A stretch of DNA of 64,000 nucleotides from Hafnia psychrotolerans (GCF_014639435.1 NZ_BMFZ01000005.1:274040-338039), one strand, 5' to 3'. Shown: positions 10,424 through 20,303, numbered from the stretch's first letter. Notes: generated by a model not told the origin, from the sequence alone. A program made the numbers and translations.

Positions 10424-10708
10424 ATGATCGCAGCAATGGTAACAGTGTGTGGAATGTGGGGCGTGAGCTGGTTTTTTGGCAAGAGTCTGACCAGCGGATG
10501 GGGGGTATTACTCCCTTGCGGGCTGTTACCTTTTTTGGCATTGGCGGATTTATCTCTGGAACAACTGCGTATGCTGGTGGTGGTTGCCATGCTGGCCACG
10601 CTGGTCATGCTGTTACATAAAACGTTGCGTCACTACATGCTGCTGCCGTCATTCGTCGCAGTAGCAGGAGGGTTGGTAGCGTTATGGCTTAACGTCAACC
10701 TGCTATAA
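10424..10708 (+). CDS. Small membrane protein, DUF1435-like
   Basis: Protein of 94 residues made mostly of three hydrophobic segments (about 3-20, 25-62, 72-94), with charged clusters at ADLSLEQLR and HKTLRHY. The pattern SGWGVLLP...LADLS...LHKTLRHYMLLPS resembles the uncharacterised DUF1435 family of enterobacterial inner-membrane proteins; I recognise it only from memory. The ATG at 10424 lacks a clear ribosome site; ATG 10436 is an alternative. Divergent from the diguanylate cyclase gene and convergent with budR. Function unknown. Confidence 0.6.
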   Translation: MIAAMVTVCGMWGVSWFFGKSLTSGWGVLLPCGLLPFLALADLSLEQLRMLVVVAMLATLVMLLHKTLRHYMLLPSFVAVAGGLVALWLNVNLL

Positions 10709-10996
10709 CAACCGAAAAAATTTACTTATGTCACTTTTTATTATTGCGTTTAGAGAATGACTTGATTATTCACCTGAAATAAATATATAGCAGCAGTTAC
10801 ACAAAATTATTTATCATGTTCATTTCCAGACAAAATAAACGAATATCTATCACTCTTCCTTTGCCTATAAATAATCATCATAACGTCAGCACCTCATCTC
10901 TTCCCTGTGCCTGTTAAAAACATAACGTCATCACTAATACAGAGTGAGTGACATTCCCTGGCATATCTTTAACATTCAGTACGGGCATGATCAAAT

Positions 10997-11869
10997 CTAC
11001 AATAGCTTCAGCAGATGCATAGCCGCTTTACCATTATCATTACGCCGCCACGCCAGTGCGACCTGGGTGATGAGCGGCGGACCGGTGAGCGGCAGGCAGG
11101 TGACATTCTTATCATCGATTTTCCCCAGTGACGCAGGGACGACCGCGTAACCAAAACCGGTGGCGACCATGCTGATGGCCGAAGTGACCTGCGGCGATTG
11201 TTGCCCGAGCTTAGGCGTAAAACCGGCCTCATTACAGGCGGCGATCACCGAGTCATACAGGCTTGGAGCGACGTCCCTTGGAAAGGTGATCAGCGATTCA
11301 TCTTTCAACGCCACCAGCGCGACATCCTCCTTCTGTGCTAACGGGTGCGCACTCGGCAGTGCCACCACCATCGGCTCAAAATCAATAACCCGGCAGGCAA
11401 AATCTTTACTGCGCTCACAGGGCAGGCGGATGAATGCCACGTCGATAGCGCCGTCTGCCAGCGCGGTCATCAACCCCGACATCTCCCTCTCCTGCGGCAA
11501 TAACTCCATGCCCGGATAACTTTCGCGAAAGCGGTGCAACAGCGAAAACACTTGCGGATTAAAAGCGGTCGAACTGGCAAAGCCGATCCGCAACGTTCCG
11601 CTGACGCCACGCGCCACGCTGCGCGCACGTTCCAGTGCGGAATCGGTCAGCTTCAGGATATTGACGGCATCGTCATACAGCGTTTTTCCCGCATCGGTCA
11701 GTTCAACACCCCGCGTGAGGCGGCGCAGTAAAGGCGCGCCGATTTCATGCTCCAGACGCTGTATTTGCTGGCTTAGCGGAGGTTGCGATATCCCCAGTTG
11801 TTCGGCGGCGCGGGTGAAATTCCCGGCATCGACCACTGCCACAAAATAACGCAGATGACGAAGTTCCAT
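10997..11869 (-). CDS. budR: LysR-type regulator of acetoin/butanediol genes (BudR)
   Basis: DNA-binding activator of 290 residues. The N-terminal winged helix-turn-helix (about 1-60) reads MELRHLRYFVAVVDAGNFTR...ISQPPLSQQI, typical of LysR proteins; residues 90-290 form the effector domain. It is divergent from budA-budB across a 104-bp region, the arrangement in which BudR/AlsR-type proteins activate the neighbouring operon in response to acetate and low pH. The regulatory role is inferred from that position and the family. Confidence 0.9.
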   Translation of the reverse strand: MELRHLRYFVAVVDAGNFTRAAEQLGISQPPLSQQIQRLEHEIGAPLLRRLTRGVELTDAGKTLYDDAVNILKLTDSALERARSVARGVSGTLRIGFASSTAFNPQVFSLLHRFRESYPGMELLPQEREMSGLMTALADGAIDVAFIRLPCERSKDFACRVIDFEPMVVALPSAHPLAQKEDVALVALKDESLITFPRDVAPSLYDSVIAACNEAGFTPKLGQQSPQVTSAISMVATGFGYAVVPASLGKIDDKNVTCLPLTGPPLITQVALAWRRNDNGKAAMHLLKLL

Positions 11870-11908
11870 ATCAAAAACGTCTCAAAGTGAACACCTTGCC
11901 ATATTGGA

Positions 11909-11951
11909 ACTCCTTGCTGAATGGAGTCAACCTTTAGTTAACAATGCTAAC
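11909..11951. promoter_or_regulatory. Candidate BudR operator between budR and budA
   Basis: Two dyads lie in the 104-bp divergent gap. GTTA-N7-TAAC (11937-11951) contains a T-N11-A style LysR box, and ACTCC-N9-GGAGT (11909-11927) lies beside it. Two spaced sites near a divergent LysR gene are the usual arrangement; binding itself is inferred. Confidence 0.55.
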
Positions 11952-11973
11952 CATTTTCTGACGGAGCGACAAC

Positions 11974-12777
11974 ATGACTTCCCATAACCTTCACCGCCAT
12001 GACGCCCACAGCAACTGCTCTTGCGTGGCGGATATCACCCGCAGCGCCATGCAGCTTCAGCACGATCATCCTGAGCGCGTCATTTATCAATCGTCAATGA
12101 TGAGCGCCCTGCTGAGCGGGGTTTACGAAGGCAAGACCACCATGGCCGACCTGCTCGAACACGGCGATTTTGGCCTCGGGACGTTCAACCATCTCGACGG
12201 TGAGCTGATTGCCTTTAATAGCAACATATTCCAGCTGCGCGGCGATGGTACCGCCCGCCGTGCCAGACCCGAGCAAAAAACACCGTTTGCAGTGATGACA
12301 TTCTTCAATCCGACTAATGAATACCCTCTCGATAAACCGCACAGTCGCGATGATATCCATAAAATCATCGACGGTGTGCTCGCCAGCAATAACACCTTCT
12401 GCGCCCTGCGCATCGACGGTGTATTCAGCCGCGTGGAGACACGCACCGTGCCGGAACAGCACCGCCCGTACAAACCCATGCTGGAGGCCATCGAGGCGCA
12501 ACCGACCTTCCACATTGAACATAGCGAAGGGGTATTGATTGGTTTTCTGACCCCTGAATACATGCAAGGCATCAACGTTGCCGGCTATCACGAGCACTTT
12601 ATCAACCGCGAGCGCAGCAGCGGCGGCCATGTGCTGGATTACCAGTTGGAAAGTGGCGTGCTGACCTTCGGCACCGTTGACAAGTTACTGATTGATTTCC
12701 CGACCGACCGCGACTTTAAGCAGGCCGATCTCAACCCTGGCAATCTGGATGACGCCATCCGTTCTGTTGAAAGTTAA
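11974..12777 (+). CDS. budA: Alpha-acetolactate decarboxylase
   Basis: Converts alpha-acetolactate to acetoin, the second step of the 2,3-butanediol pathway. Length 267 residues against about 260 in relatives. The metal-binding segment YHEHFINRERSSGGHV supplies the three histidines (His206, His208, His219) that hold zinc in this family; LGTFNHLDGEL near residue 70 is another conserved block. GGAG sits 7 nt before the ATG. budB follows after 31 nt, so the two form an operon. No butanediol dehydrogenase (budC) is adjacent. Confidence 0.95.
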   Translation: MTSHNLHRHDAHSNCSCVADITRSAMQLQHDHPERVIYQSSMMSALLSGVYEGKTTMADLLEHGDFGLGTFNHLDGELIAFNSNIFQLRGDGTARRARPEQKTPFAVMTFFNPTNEYPLDKPHSRDDIHKIIDGVLASNNTFCALRIDGVFSRVETRTVPEQHRPYKPMLEAIEAQPTFHIEHSEGVLIGFLTPEYMQGINVAGYHEHFINRERSSGGHVLDYQLESGVLTFGTVDKLLIDFPTDRDFKQADLNPGNLDDAIRSVES

Positions 12778-12808
12778 CCGCCACCGAGCTAAAGAAGGAG
12801 TGTGATTC

Positions 12809-14485
12809 ATGAACCATTCAGACAACAAAAACACGTGGAACTGCGGGGCGGATCTGGTCGTTGCGCAGCTTGAACAACAGGGCGTGAAGCATGTCTTTGG
12901 CATCCCCGGTGCAAAGATTGACCGGGTATTCGATTCACTGGTCGACTCGTCGATCATGACCATTCCGGTACGCCACGAAGCCAATGCTGCATTTATGGCC
13001 GGTGCAGTTGGCCGTTTGACCGGCAAAGCTGGCGTGGCGCTGGTGACTTCCGGACCTGGTTGCTCAAACCTTATCACCGGCGTCGCTACCGCCACCTCAG
13101 AAGGTGACCCACTGGTCGCCATCGGCGGTGCGGTGAAACGTGCTGATCATGTTAAGCAGGTCCACCAGACCATGGACACGGTGGCAATGTTCCGCCCGGT
13201 AACCAAGTTTGCCGCCGAAGTCACCTCCTCTTCTGCGCTCTCCGAAGTGCTGGCCAACGGCTTTCGTGCCGCTGAGTTTGGTCGCCCCGGCGCGTCATTC
13301 ATTAGCCTGCCGATGGACATTATCAACGAGCCAGCACAGGGCCGCTTGCTCAGTTCGCAGCCACCAACACTCGGCAGTGCGCCACAGGATGCCATCCATC
13401 AGGTTGCCACTTGTCTGCAGAAAGCCAAAAATCCGGTGTTGCTGCTTGGCCTGATGGCCAGCCAGCCACGCAACGCTGCGGCCATCCGTCGGTTACTCAG
13501 TAAAAGCGATCTGCCCGTGACCAGCACCTATCAGGCGGCAGGCGTTATCGATCAGGCACACTTCCACCGCTTCGCGGGTCGCGTCGGTTTATTCAATAAT
13601 CAGGCCGGTGACCGCCTGCTGCGCAATGCCGATTTAGTGATCACTATCGGTTACAGTCCGGTTGAGTACGAACCGGCACAGTGGAGTAACGACCAGGCCG
13701 AGCTGGTACACATCGACGTGGTGCCTGCTGAGACCGACAGTGATTACTCCCCTGATATCGAACTGGTCGGTGACATCGCCGATACGCTGGACCTGCTGAC
13801 CGAGCAGGTGCATCAACATTTTGACCTCAGCTCGGCGACGCTGGCGATCCTTGACGATCGCCGCCAACAGCGCGAACTGCTGGCCCAAAAAGGTCGTAGC
13901 CTGAACCAGTTTGCCATTCACCCACTGCGCCTGGTGCGCGCCATGCAGGACATTGTTAACAGTGACGTGACGCTGTGCGTGGACATGGGGAGTTTCCATA
14001 TATGGATCGCCCGCTATCTTTACAGCTTCCGTGCGCGTCAGGTGCTGATCTCCAACGGCCAGCAGACGATGGGCGTCGCGCTGCCGTGGGCGATTGGTGC
14101 AGCACTGGTCGAACCCGGCCGCAAAGTGGTGTCTGTCTCCGGCGACGGCGGCTTCATGCAGTCGAGCATGGAACTGGAAACCGCGGTACGTCTTGGCGTC
14201 AACTTGCTGCACATCATCTGGGTGGATGACGGCTACAACATGGTAGCGATTCAGGAACAGAAGAAATATCAGCGCACCTCCGGCGTAAAATTCGGCCCGA
14301 TAGACTTTAAAGCCTACGCCGAATCCTTCGGTGCCAAAGGTTTCGCCGTCACCTCGTCCGACACACTGGAAAGTACCCTACGCGCCGCTATGGACGTACA
14401 AGGTCCCTCCGTGGTCGCCGTCCCGGTGGATTACAGCGATAACGCGTTATTAATGGGACAGTTGAATATGGGGGAGATGTTTTAG
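12809..14485 (+). CDS. budB: Catabolic acetolactate synthase
   Basis: ThDP enzyme condensing two pyruvates into alpha-acetolactate; 558 residues, the catabolic (FAD-independent, single-subunit) type. The conserved ThDP-contacting glutamate is in [12 protein letters not shown] (about residue 55). The C-terminal ThDP/Mg motif runs from [15 protein letters not shown] to the asparagine near DDGYN (about 445-475). AAGGAG precedes the ATG. With budA it forms the fermentative acetoin branch that limits acidification. No small regulatory subunit is present, which separates it from ilvB/ilvI types. Confidence 0.95.
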   Translation: MNHSDNKNTWNCGADLVVAQLEQQGVKHVFGIPGAKIDRVFDSLVDSSIMTIPVRHEANAAFMAGAVGRLTGKAGVALVTSGPGCSNLITGVATATSEGDPLVAIGGAVKRADHVKQVHQTMDTVAMFRPVTKFAAEVTSSSALSEVLANGFRAAEFGRPGASFISLPMDIINEPAQGRLLSSQPPTLGSAPQDAIHQVATCLQKAKNPVLLLGLMASQPRNAAAIRRLLSKSDLPVTSTYQAAGVIDQAHFHRFAGRVGLFNNQAGDRLLRNADLVITIGYSPVEYEPAQWSNDQAELVHIDVVPAETDSDYSPDIELVGDIADTLDLLTEQVHQHFDLSSATLAILDDRRQQRELLAQKGRSLNQFAIHPLRLVRAMQDIVNSDVTLCVDMGSFHIWIARYLYSFRARQVLISNGQQTMGVALPWAIGAALVEPGRKVVSVSGDGGFMQSSMELETAVRLGVNLLHIIWVDDGYNMVAIQEQKKYQRTSGVKFGPIDFKAYAESFGAKGFAVTSSDTLESTLRAAMDVQGPSVVAVPVDYSDNALLMGQLNMGEMF

Positions 14486-14505
14486 GGGAGTAACATAAAT
14501 CATTG

Positions 14506-14537
14506 AAGGGCGCGAGGATGGTGAATGGCGCCCTTTT
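14506..14537 (+). terminator. Terminator after budAB
   Basis: Stem AAGGGCGC (14506-14513) / GCGCCCTT (14528-14535) with a 14-nt loop and a short TTTT at the 3' side. It also lies at the 3' end of the convergent HNH gene. Confidence 0.75.
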
Positions 14538-14539
14538 GA

Positions 14540-15349
14540 TTATTCCGCGAGAAAGATTTTATTCCGATGATATTTTAACTGGCTTATATCGGGCGGATAA
14601 CGGCGCGGTAACCGAAGCTTCTTTCCTTCATAATTGGCAAAATTTTCAATGTAAATGGTGCTTTTAAGTTTCTTAATTTGCGGCGAAAGCAGCATCTCTA
14701 GATGGTCATTAAACGAGATCAAACCGCGATCAAAAGCTTTGTCATGCAGACTGGAAAGACATAGCCCGTTGCTAGGGTTTAAACGGTGCTCAACAGCATG
14801 ACTCCACGGACGAATATGGCTTGCAACCAATAAAGCGGGTTCTTCCAGTTCGGTCAGGCAGCAGCGATATTCGTAGGCTGCTAGAACGTGTTTGCGGAAC
14901 AGTTGCTGATCGACTCGAGCCTTAACAATTGTCGTTCTTTCTCTGCCACTAAAATCATGAACTTCACTGTCTTGTATTTGCACTGCAGACGGTTCAAGTT
15001 TTTCCATCGCTTGCTCGCATTGTGCGCCGAATGCTGCGGTGTCTTCCGTCATTTCTTGCCATAAAGCGCGGTCAGCATTAGACACACCTTTCAAACCCGT
15101 ACGGCCCGATTCAATGATAAAGGGGTCAAGGCTGGCAAAATTAACCAACTTCATAGCTAATGCAGAGGGCGTACGGCCAATGAGATTGGCATAGTGAATA
15201 ATATCGGAATTCTTTGAATGCAGCCTTCCAAAAGGAATTTGACTATAAAGAGTGAAAGCGACGATAAGTTGATCACGAGTCCAACGGTTCACACCAGCCA
15301 TGTGCTTATTATCCAGTAAGTATGAGTTCGAGTTATCGATTCTACTCAC
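14540..15349 (-). CDS. HNH endonuclease (HNH_2 type), orphan
   Basis: Protein of 269 residues. The C-terminal domain has SHIRPW, NGLCLSSLHDKAFD and RGLISFND, the arrangement of the HNH_2 putative restriction endonucleases. SHIRPW supplies the first catalytic His, and N and H come from the NGL...LHD block. The N-terminal half (about 20-110) is a possible DNA-binding region. The start is uncertain: GTG at 15349, or ATG at 15298, which begins MAGVNRWTRDQL; neither has a strong ribosome site. There is no methyltransferase next to it, so it is either a solitary defence nuclease or a modification-dependent enzyme; which one cannot be told. Confidence 0.82.
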   Translation of the reverse strand: MSRIDNSNSYLLDNKHMAGVNRWTRDQLIVAFTLYSQIPFGRLHSKNSDIIHYANLIGRTPSALAMKLVNFASLDPFIIESGRTGLKGVSNADRALWQEMTEDTAAFGAQCEQAMEKLEPSAVQIQDSEVHDFSGRERTTIVKARVDQQLFRKHVLAAYEYRCCLTELEEPALLVASHIRPWSHAVEHRLNPSNGLCLSSLHDKAFDRGLISFNDHLEMLLSPQIKKLKSTIYIENFANYEGKKLRLPRRYPPDISQLKYHRNKIFLAE

Positions 15350-16749
15350 TATGCCGGTGTAAAAACAGAACGCAAAATGCAGTTTATAAATAGTAAAACA
15401 TCACGTTCCCATTAATCCTTTTCAATCCAGTAACCGGATTACACGTCGAGCATGATAAATAGCTTTATCACTCCGCAAGGCTATTTTCCCGCTCTAGCGA
15501 TACGCGTGGCGATCTATAAGTGACAAGCCATCATGTTCAACACATGAATTCACCACATCTCATGGTATTATATTCGCATCACTATGCTCAGTGGTCACCT
15601 TGGGGTGATGAAAAGGCGTACCGCTTAGCATAAGACCATCGTGATGAGCCAACAGACAAACGAATAGCCATTGCAAGACTTATTCAGTTGAGGATGTGTA
15701 GATTCAATGCTGTGGCTCTGTATCACAGCCACGCCCTCAAACCATACTTTTGAACCACTACCCCGCTTGAACTTGAAGAGACTGTAACTCACTGCCGGGC
15801 ACTCGCATTCGCATCCTCAACCATTGTGTCGCGATAGCTCCGAAGCAAAAAACCGGCTGAATTTAGCTTAAGGTAAATAGGTTTCAAACCTGCTGAGCAG
15901 CGTATTGCGAGTCAACACGTCATCTGTACCGCGCTATGTCTCGCTGCCCTTCTCCGCCACATTCTGTAACATCTACGACTTAACACAAATAAGATAGTAC
16001 TCAACTCCTGACGGTCGCTAAGACGTCAACTTATTCGATAATGTATTAAGAACAATAATTTTATTCCTGAATAGATCTTTCCAAATTAAGAATAGACTTA
16101 GTAATTATGAGATGAAAAATGCCATTAAAAACAATCAATGGGTTGAAATATAGTGATAATCACACAGAAGATCTTGATTAGTAATTAGCTTAGATGATGA
16201 TTCAAAATGAAAAGTGACAATAAAAATCACAAGTTAATTAAAAAAGCTAATATTTTTAACCTCTCAACCCAATTTTAAGAAATTCCCCTGTTTTGGTTCT
16301 TTTTCGTTTAGGTTGCGCAAAAAAAAAAAACCAAAATTCCACCCAAAACAGCATAAAAAACAAAAATAAATTAAATAAAAAGAATAATAAACCAAGTAGA
16401 TAAAAAACTGGAATGAGAGCCATTCAAGTTAAGAATGCGCCTAGATTTCACTGCGACATTGAAGCTAAAGCGTTACATAGCTCACAGTTCCACCGAAAAA
16501 TAGGAATTTTATTAGGATTAAGCCTAGTAAAAAGTGTGAATATATTGATAGAAAAGTGTAAATCGATCGATAAAACCTATTGTTAGATGTAATTGCGAGT
16601 GAGATAAACGATTGGAAGAGTTTCGCCCTCGTATTATTCTACATACATTAAACGGAGTGGAGTAAATATGAAATCAGCATAGTTAATATGCTTGTCTTTA
16701 TATCGCACTAAAAAAATGAGTTATTCTTCACGCTCTCATCGAGAAGTCT
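15350..16749. other. 1.4-kb A+T-rich gap without a gene
   Basis: No plausible coding region on either strand. It contains a short dyad GTGGCT-N9-AGCCAC (15712-15732), a ten-base A run at about 16320-16330, and a strongly A+T-rich stretch at 16050-16400. It separates the housekeeping block from the polysaccharide regulators. The composition suggests either decayed acquired DNA or a long upstream regulatory region for the RcsA-like gene; no relic could be identified. Confidence 0.6.
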
Positions 16750-16785
16750 TTGAGCGTCTTTAAACCCATGCTATTAGGCGGAAAA

Positions 16786-17394
16786 ATGCCTCGGTTAATA
16801 ATCTGGAGTGAGTGCCAGTTTACTAGGCTTGCGTTAAAGGAGATTGTATCCAGGAAACTGCCTTACGTTACCGAAGTCATGTTCATTGGCTCTGATGACA
16901 AGGTGAACTTGTGTACAAGAGATTATCTAATTATCGATCCTTCTGGAGACGGTTTTCACAAGTGCTATGAGTTTTTAAATGAACACAACAGCATATTAGA
17001 ACCAGAGAGAGTTCTTATTTTTTCTTCTGAGGTCGATATGTTGATGCTAGATCTTCTTTTTAAGAAAGAGTTCAAGTTTCTTAAAAAGAAGAGGTATTTA
17101 CCAGAGATTTCCAGCGCAGTAGAGAAATTTATACAGCTCAAGAACCTAATGAGTGACGAGGATGTATTTAATTATAAGATTACAAAAATGGAAGAAAAAA
17201 TCTTAGTTATGATGATGTCGGGTCTTTCAGTTAAAAATATTTCTAATATATTAAAGCTAAGTGTGAAGACCATCAGTGTACATAAATGTAATTCACTGAG
17301 AAAGATTGGCGTCGACGCCAAAAGCAGTTCGGGTTTGTTTTTCTTTCATAAACATGTTGTGGGAAACAGAGCCGTTTTACAAAAATCAATATAA
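16786..17394 (+). CDS. RcsA-like LuxR-family regulator
   Basis: Predicted transcription factor of 202 residues. The ATG at 16786 is preceded by AGGCGG at 4 nt; a TTG at 16750 is an in-frame alternative. The N-terminus, IIWSECQFTRLALKEIVSR, resembles the RcsA N-terminal domain (CxxTRLxLxxxxSR), and the length matches RcsA (about 207). The C-terminal ~65 residues form a LuxR helix-turn-helix (LSVKNISNILKLSVKTISVH). A receiver-like region is present but the acidic pocket of true response regulators is not obvious. RcsA acts with RcsB at capsule promoters; its position just before the polysaccharide locus supports that role, which remains an inference. Confidence 0.8.
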   Translation: MPRLIIWSECQFTRLALKEIVSRKLPYVTEVMFIGSDDKVNLCTRDYLIIDPSGDGFHKCYEFLNEHNSILEPERVLIFSSEVDMLMLDLLFKKEFKFLKKKRYLPEISSAVEKFIQLKNLMSDEDVFNYKITKMEEKILVMMMSGLSVKNISNILKLSVKTISVHKCNSLRKIGVDAKSSSGLFFFHKHVVGNRAVLQKSI

Positions 17395-17468
17395 CAAGCA
17401 CGTGTTGCTGGTTTTTGAGTACATGTTTTTGAGTACATATCGTTAAGCTTATATCCATGGAGTAAGGA

Positions 17469-18155
17469 ATGCGATCGGTGAAAAGAAGTAACTCCGGATA
17501 TGTCTTCGAGCCCATAGTCACAGTATCAGGTGGAATGCTTGGTTTTGAATTGGTGAAAAAAAGAGAGAAGAACGAACATCAATTTAATACTAAAGAGCAT
17601 CGGGATGCTGTACCGGAAGAAGACAGAATAAAAGCATTCTTTGACCAGGTCACTATCGCTTGTGTCAATGAAGATGTTTTTATTAATCACTCTTTTTTGC
17701 TATCAATCGTTATCGATTATGACATTGCACTTCATATCATTAGTAACACAGCAATACGAAAGGTATTACAACAGCATAGTTACATAAGACTGACGCTGGA
17801 TGAGCATTTCAAGGAGTTTGAAATTGAGGAAGAACGTGCTGTTCTTCATGCTCTGACAAAATACTGCACCTTATGGCTAGACCGTTTTGGGGAAGGAAGC
17901 ACCAGTCTTTCTCTGGTGATGAATGAAAAATTTGAGTATATAAAAATAAGTGAGAGTTTTTTCTGGCAACACCAGGGAACCTTATCATTCCGTAAAATTA
18001 TTGAATACCTGAGGCCCTATTGTAATGGCGTTATCATTTGTGGCGTTGAACACTATAGCCACATTGAATACTTAAAGGGTAGCGATATTCAGGCAATGCA
18101 AGGGGCATTATGGTGGTCTTATAACCAGGAAAAAATAATTCAATATTTTTCCTGA
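17469..18155 (+). CDS. Degenerate EAL-domain protein
   Basis: Protein of 228 residues consisting of a single divergent EAL domain. The signature is GFELV in place of GxEAL (the Glu is kept). LWLDRFGEG aligns with the LDDFGTG metal-binding motif but the second Asp is Arg. FEYIKIS replaces the usual iKID, and the ELTE-type metal Glu is not visible (RLTLDEHF). MQGALWW resembles the terminal qGy/w element. Loss of several metal ligands suggests it does not cleave c-di-GMP and may act by protein binding, as in the YdiV-type degenerate EAL regulators. It lies 74 bp after the RcsA-like gene and in the same orientation, so the two may be co-expressed regulators of the polysaccharide locus. Confidence 0.78.
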   Translation: MRSVKRSNSGYVFEPIVTVSGGMLGFELVKKREKNEHQFNTKEHRDAVPEEDRIKAFFDQVTIACVNEDVFINHSFLLSIVIDYDIALHIISNTAIRKVLQQHSYIRLTLDEHFKEFEIEEERAVLHALTKYCTLWLDRFGEGSTSLSLVMNEKFEYIKISESFFWQHQGTLSFRKIIEYLRPYCNGVIICGVEHYSHIEYLKGSDIQAMQGALWWSYNQEKIIQYFS

Positions 18156-18199
18156 TTGAGCAATAGATAGAATGAAATTTTTTATGCTTTTATAAAGAT

Positions 18200-18213
18200 A
18201 AAGAATAATCGTC
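18200..18213 (+). promoter_or_regulatory. Possible RcsAB box
   Basis: AAAGAATAATCGTC matches about 10 of 14 positions of the RcsAB consensus TAAGAATATTCCTA. It lies about 430 bp before the first polysaccharide gene and upstream of JUMPStart, the usual relative order. An RcsA-like gene is nearby. Assigned by eye only. Confidence 0.4.
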
Positions 18214-18263
18214 AGAATATTATGGCGAGGTCTTTTTATCGCCCTGATTATTGAGCAACTATT

Positions 18264-18303
18264 TTGGCAAATTGGTAGCCGTAAACCAGGGGCGGTAGCG
18301 TAG
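18264..18303 (+). promoter_or_regulatory. JUMPStart element with ops (RfaH recruitment)
   Basis: The stretch contains TTGGTAGCCGTAAACCAG followed by the ops core GGCGGTAGCGT (18291-18301), which matches the consensus GGCGGTAGYNT exactly. JUMPStart marks the untranslated leader of enterobacterial polysaccharide operons, where RfaH loads onto RNA polymerase to read through long clusters. It sits about 340 bp before the wcaJ-like gene. Confidence 0.92.
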
Positions 18304-18343
18304 CTAAAATATCTGAAGCAACCGAAAAAAATGGCAATTCAAC

Positions 18344-18367
18344 ACTCTTACTAAGACTCTTACTAAG
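18344..18367 (+). repeat. Perfect 12-bp tandem duplication in the polysaccharide leader
   Basis: ACTCTTACTAAG occurs twice head to tail (18344-18355 and 18356-18367), just downstream of the ops element. It may be a slippage site; no function is evident. Confidence 0.7.
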
Positions 18368-18644
18368 GTGCGAAGCATATAGGCGATGTGGTTTTAACGT
18401 ATTGTTAAAATCATGCCAGCCTCATATTTTCACCCCCCTACTATTAACCATAATAAAAATCATATTTTTTAGTTTTACGAAGCATGGTTGTTATTGTTAA
18501 TGATGAAGAGCACATGAAAATCCCACCTATAAAGACGGCGCTTTTACAGAGGAATTACTGCATTGACTAAGAGCGGTGACTGAAGGGGAATATTTTATCT
18601 AAATCTGATTTATTCAACAAAACCCTAATAAGAGTGAAACCAGA

Positions 18645-20042
18645 ATGAAAACTCCACACAATCGCACACGCTCTAATGCCAATGCGTCATTGATTTCAAT
18701 GGTTCAGCGGTTTTCTGATATCTCAATAATATTCTTCAGCCTGTATATAGTGATTTTATGTAATAAACTGACATTTAACTATAAACATGTACTGACAGCG
18801 TTGGTCGTTCTGGGTGCATTCCAAATGATTGGCGGAATTACAGATTTTTATCGCTCTTGGCGTGGAGTGAAAATGTCTGCTGAGTTGGTTCTCATCTCTA
18901 AGAACTGGACACTAAGCTTGATTGTCACTCTGGGATTAATTTCAGTCTTAAGTGATTTTTATTTAGGTTTCAAGATTTTCATTGAGTGGTATTTTGCCGT
19001 TTTAGCTGGATTCTTTCTATGTCGTATTGGTATTCGGGTCGGATCCGGTCTTTTACGCAAGATGGGATACAATGTTCGACGGGTTGCAGTCGTCGGTACA
19101 ATGCCCGCAGGCATTAACCTCATCAGTAGTTTTATTGACGAACCATGGATGGGTTTCGTTGTGACCGGCATTTACGATGAAAAGCCTTTAGAGGGTATCA
19201 CCGGTATTAATTACGCTGGAGATTTCGACCAACTTATTGAAGATGCCCGCGGCGGAAAACTGGATCGCATCTATATTGCGATGAGTATGAAGGATGAGTT
19301 AAAAATAAAAAATATTGTGCGGAAACTCACGGATACGACCTGTTCTGTACTGCTGATTCCTGATGTATTTACATTCAACATCCTCCAGTCACGCACTGAA
19401 GAAATCAATGGAATACCTGTTGTGCCACTGTTTGACACACCATTAAACGGTATTAACATGGTGTTCAAACGTATCGAAGATATCGCGGTTTCCTCTATTA
19501 TCCTTCTGTTGATTTCCGTTCCACTCATGATAATTGCTTGTGCGATTAAACTGACCTCCCCGGGACCGGCTATTTTCCGCCAGGTTCGCTATGGCATGGA
19601 CGGTAAGCCTATTATAGTATGGAAATTCCGTACGATGACGGTCATGGAAAATGGTGGATTAGTGGTACAGGCAAAGCAAAATGATCCCCGGGTCACTAAG
19701 CTAGGGAAATTCCTGCGAAACACCTCTCTCGATGAGTTACCGCAATTTTTTAACGTACTCTTCGGTCAGATGTCAGTTGTCGGTCCCAGACCACATGCGG
19801 TCGCTCATAATGAACAATATCGTTCTCTGATCGAAGGCTATATGCTCCGCCATAAAGTCAAACCCGGCATTACCGGATTGGCTCAAATTAATGGCTTCCG
19901 GGGTGAGACTGACACACTCGACAAGATGCAAAAACGTGTAGACTTTGACCTGTTATATATTCGTGGCTGGAGCATTTGGTTGGATCTTGAGATTATATTC
20001 TTAACCTTCTTCAAAGGCTTTGTCAGTAAGACGGCATATTAA
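18645..20042 (+). CDS. wcaJ: Polyprenyl-phosphate hexose-1-phosphate transferase (WcaJ/AmsG type)
   Basis: Inner-membrane enzyme that starts repeat-unit synthesis by moving a hexose-1-phosphate from UDP-sugar to undecaprenyl phosphate. Length 465, the same as E. coli WcaJ (464). Several hydrophobic segments fill residues 15-145, a Rossmann-like domain follows (VAVVGTMPAG, about 148-160), then one membrane segment near 285. The catalytic bacterial-sugar-transferase domain carries KFRTMTV, SLDELPQFFNVL and GPRPHA. It is the first gene after JUMPStart and precedes wza, the order seen in amylovoran/stewartan clusters. Glucose or galactose cannot be distinguished from sequence. Confidence 0.92.
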   Translation: MKTPHNRTRSNANASLISMVQRFSDISIIFFSLYIVILCNKLTFNYKHVLTALVVLGAFQMIGGITDFYRSWRGVKMSAELVLISKNWTLSLIVTLGLISVLSDFYLGFKIFIEWYFAVLAGFFLCRIGIRVGSGLLRKMGYNVRRVAVVGTMPAGINLISSFIDEPWMGFVVTGIYDEKPLEGITGINYAGDFDQLIEDARGGKLDRIYIAMSMKDELKIKNIVRKLTDTTCSVLLIPDVFTFNILQSRTEEINGIPVVPLFDTPLNGINMVFKRIEDIAVSSIILLLISVPLMIIACAIKLTSPGPAIFRQVRYGMDGKPIIVWKFRTMTVMENGGLVVQAKQNDPRVTKLGKFLRNTSLDELPQFFNVLFGQMSVVGPRPHAVAHNEQYRSLIEGYMLRHKVKPGITGLAQINGFRGETDTLDKMQKRVDFDLLYIRGWSIWLDLEIIFLTFFKGFVSKTAY

Positions 20043-20209
20043 TCTTATACAGACTCTTTAGGTCCCTTTATTACGGGTTAAGTTGAAATATCGTCAACCC
20101 TATTACATTTTTTATCCAGGCATTATGGCGCTAAAAAACCCTTCAAATACAATGAGAAATTAATACAGGATGCCTTAAGCATCAGGTGTAACCCTTCGCT
20201 TCGTACATA

Positions 20210-20303
20210 GACTCCTTGGGTTAAAAGGAGTCTTGCAATGGTGAGAACTCAGAGTGAAATAGTTTTGAATGTATGACTCCTTTATTGGCGTCTCTCCAAT
20301 AAA
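20210..20303 (+). promoter_or_regulatory. Leader with two perfect 8-bp hairpins before wza
   Basis: In the 475-bp gap between the wcaJ-like gene and wza there are two perfect stems: GACTCCTT (20210-20217) / AAGGAGTC (20225-20232) and TTTATTGG (20281-20288) / CCAATAAA (20296-20303), each with a 7-nt loop. A weaker GC dyad followed by eight T lies at about 20407-20432. The gap is unusually long for this operon and could hold an attenuator, a promoter for wza-wzb-wzc, or both. Confidence 0.5.
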
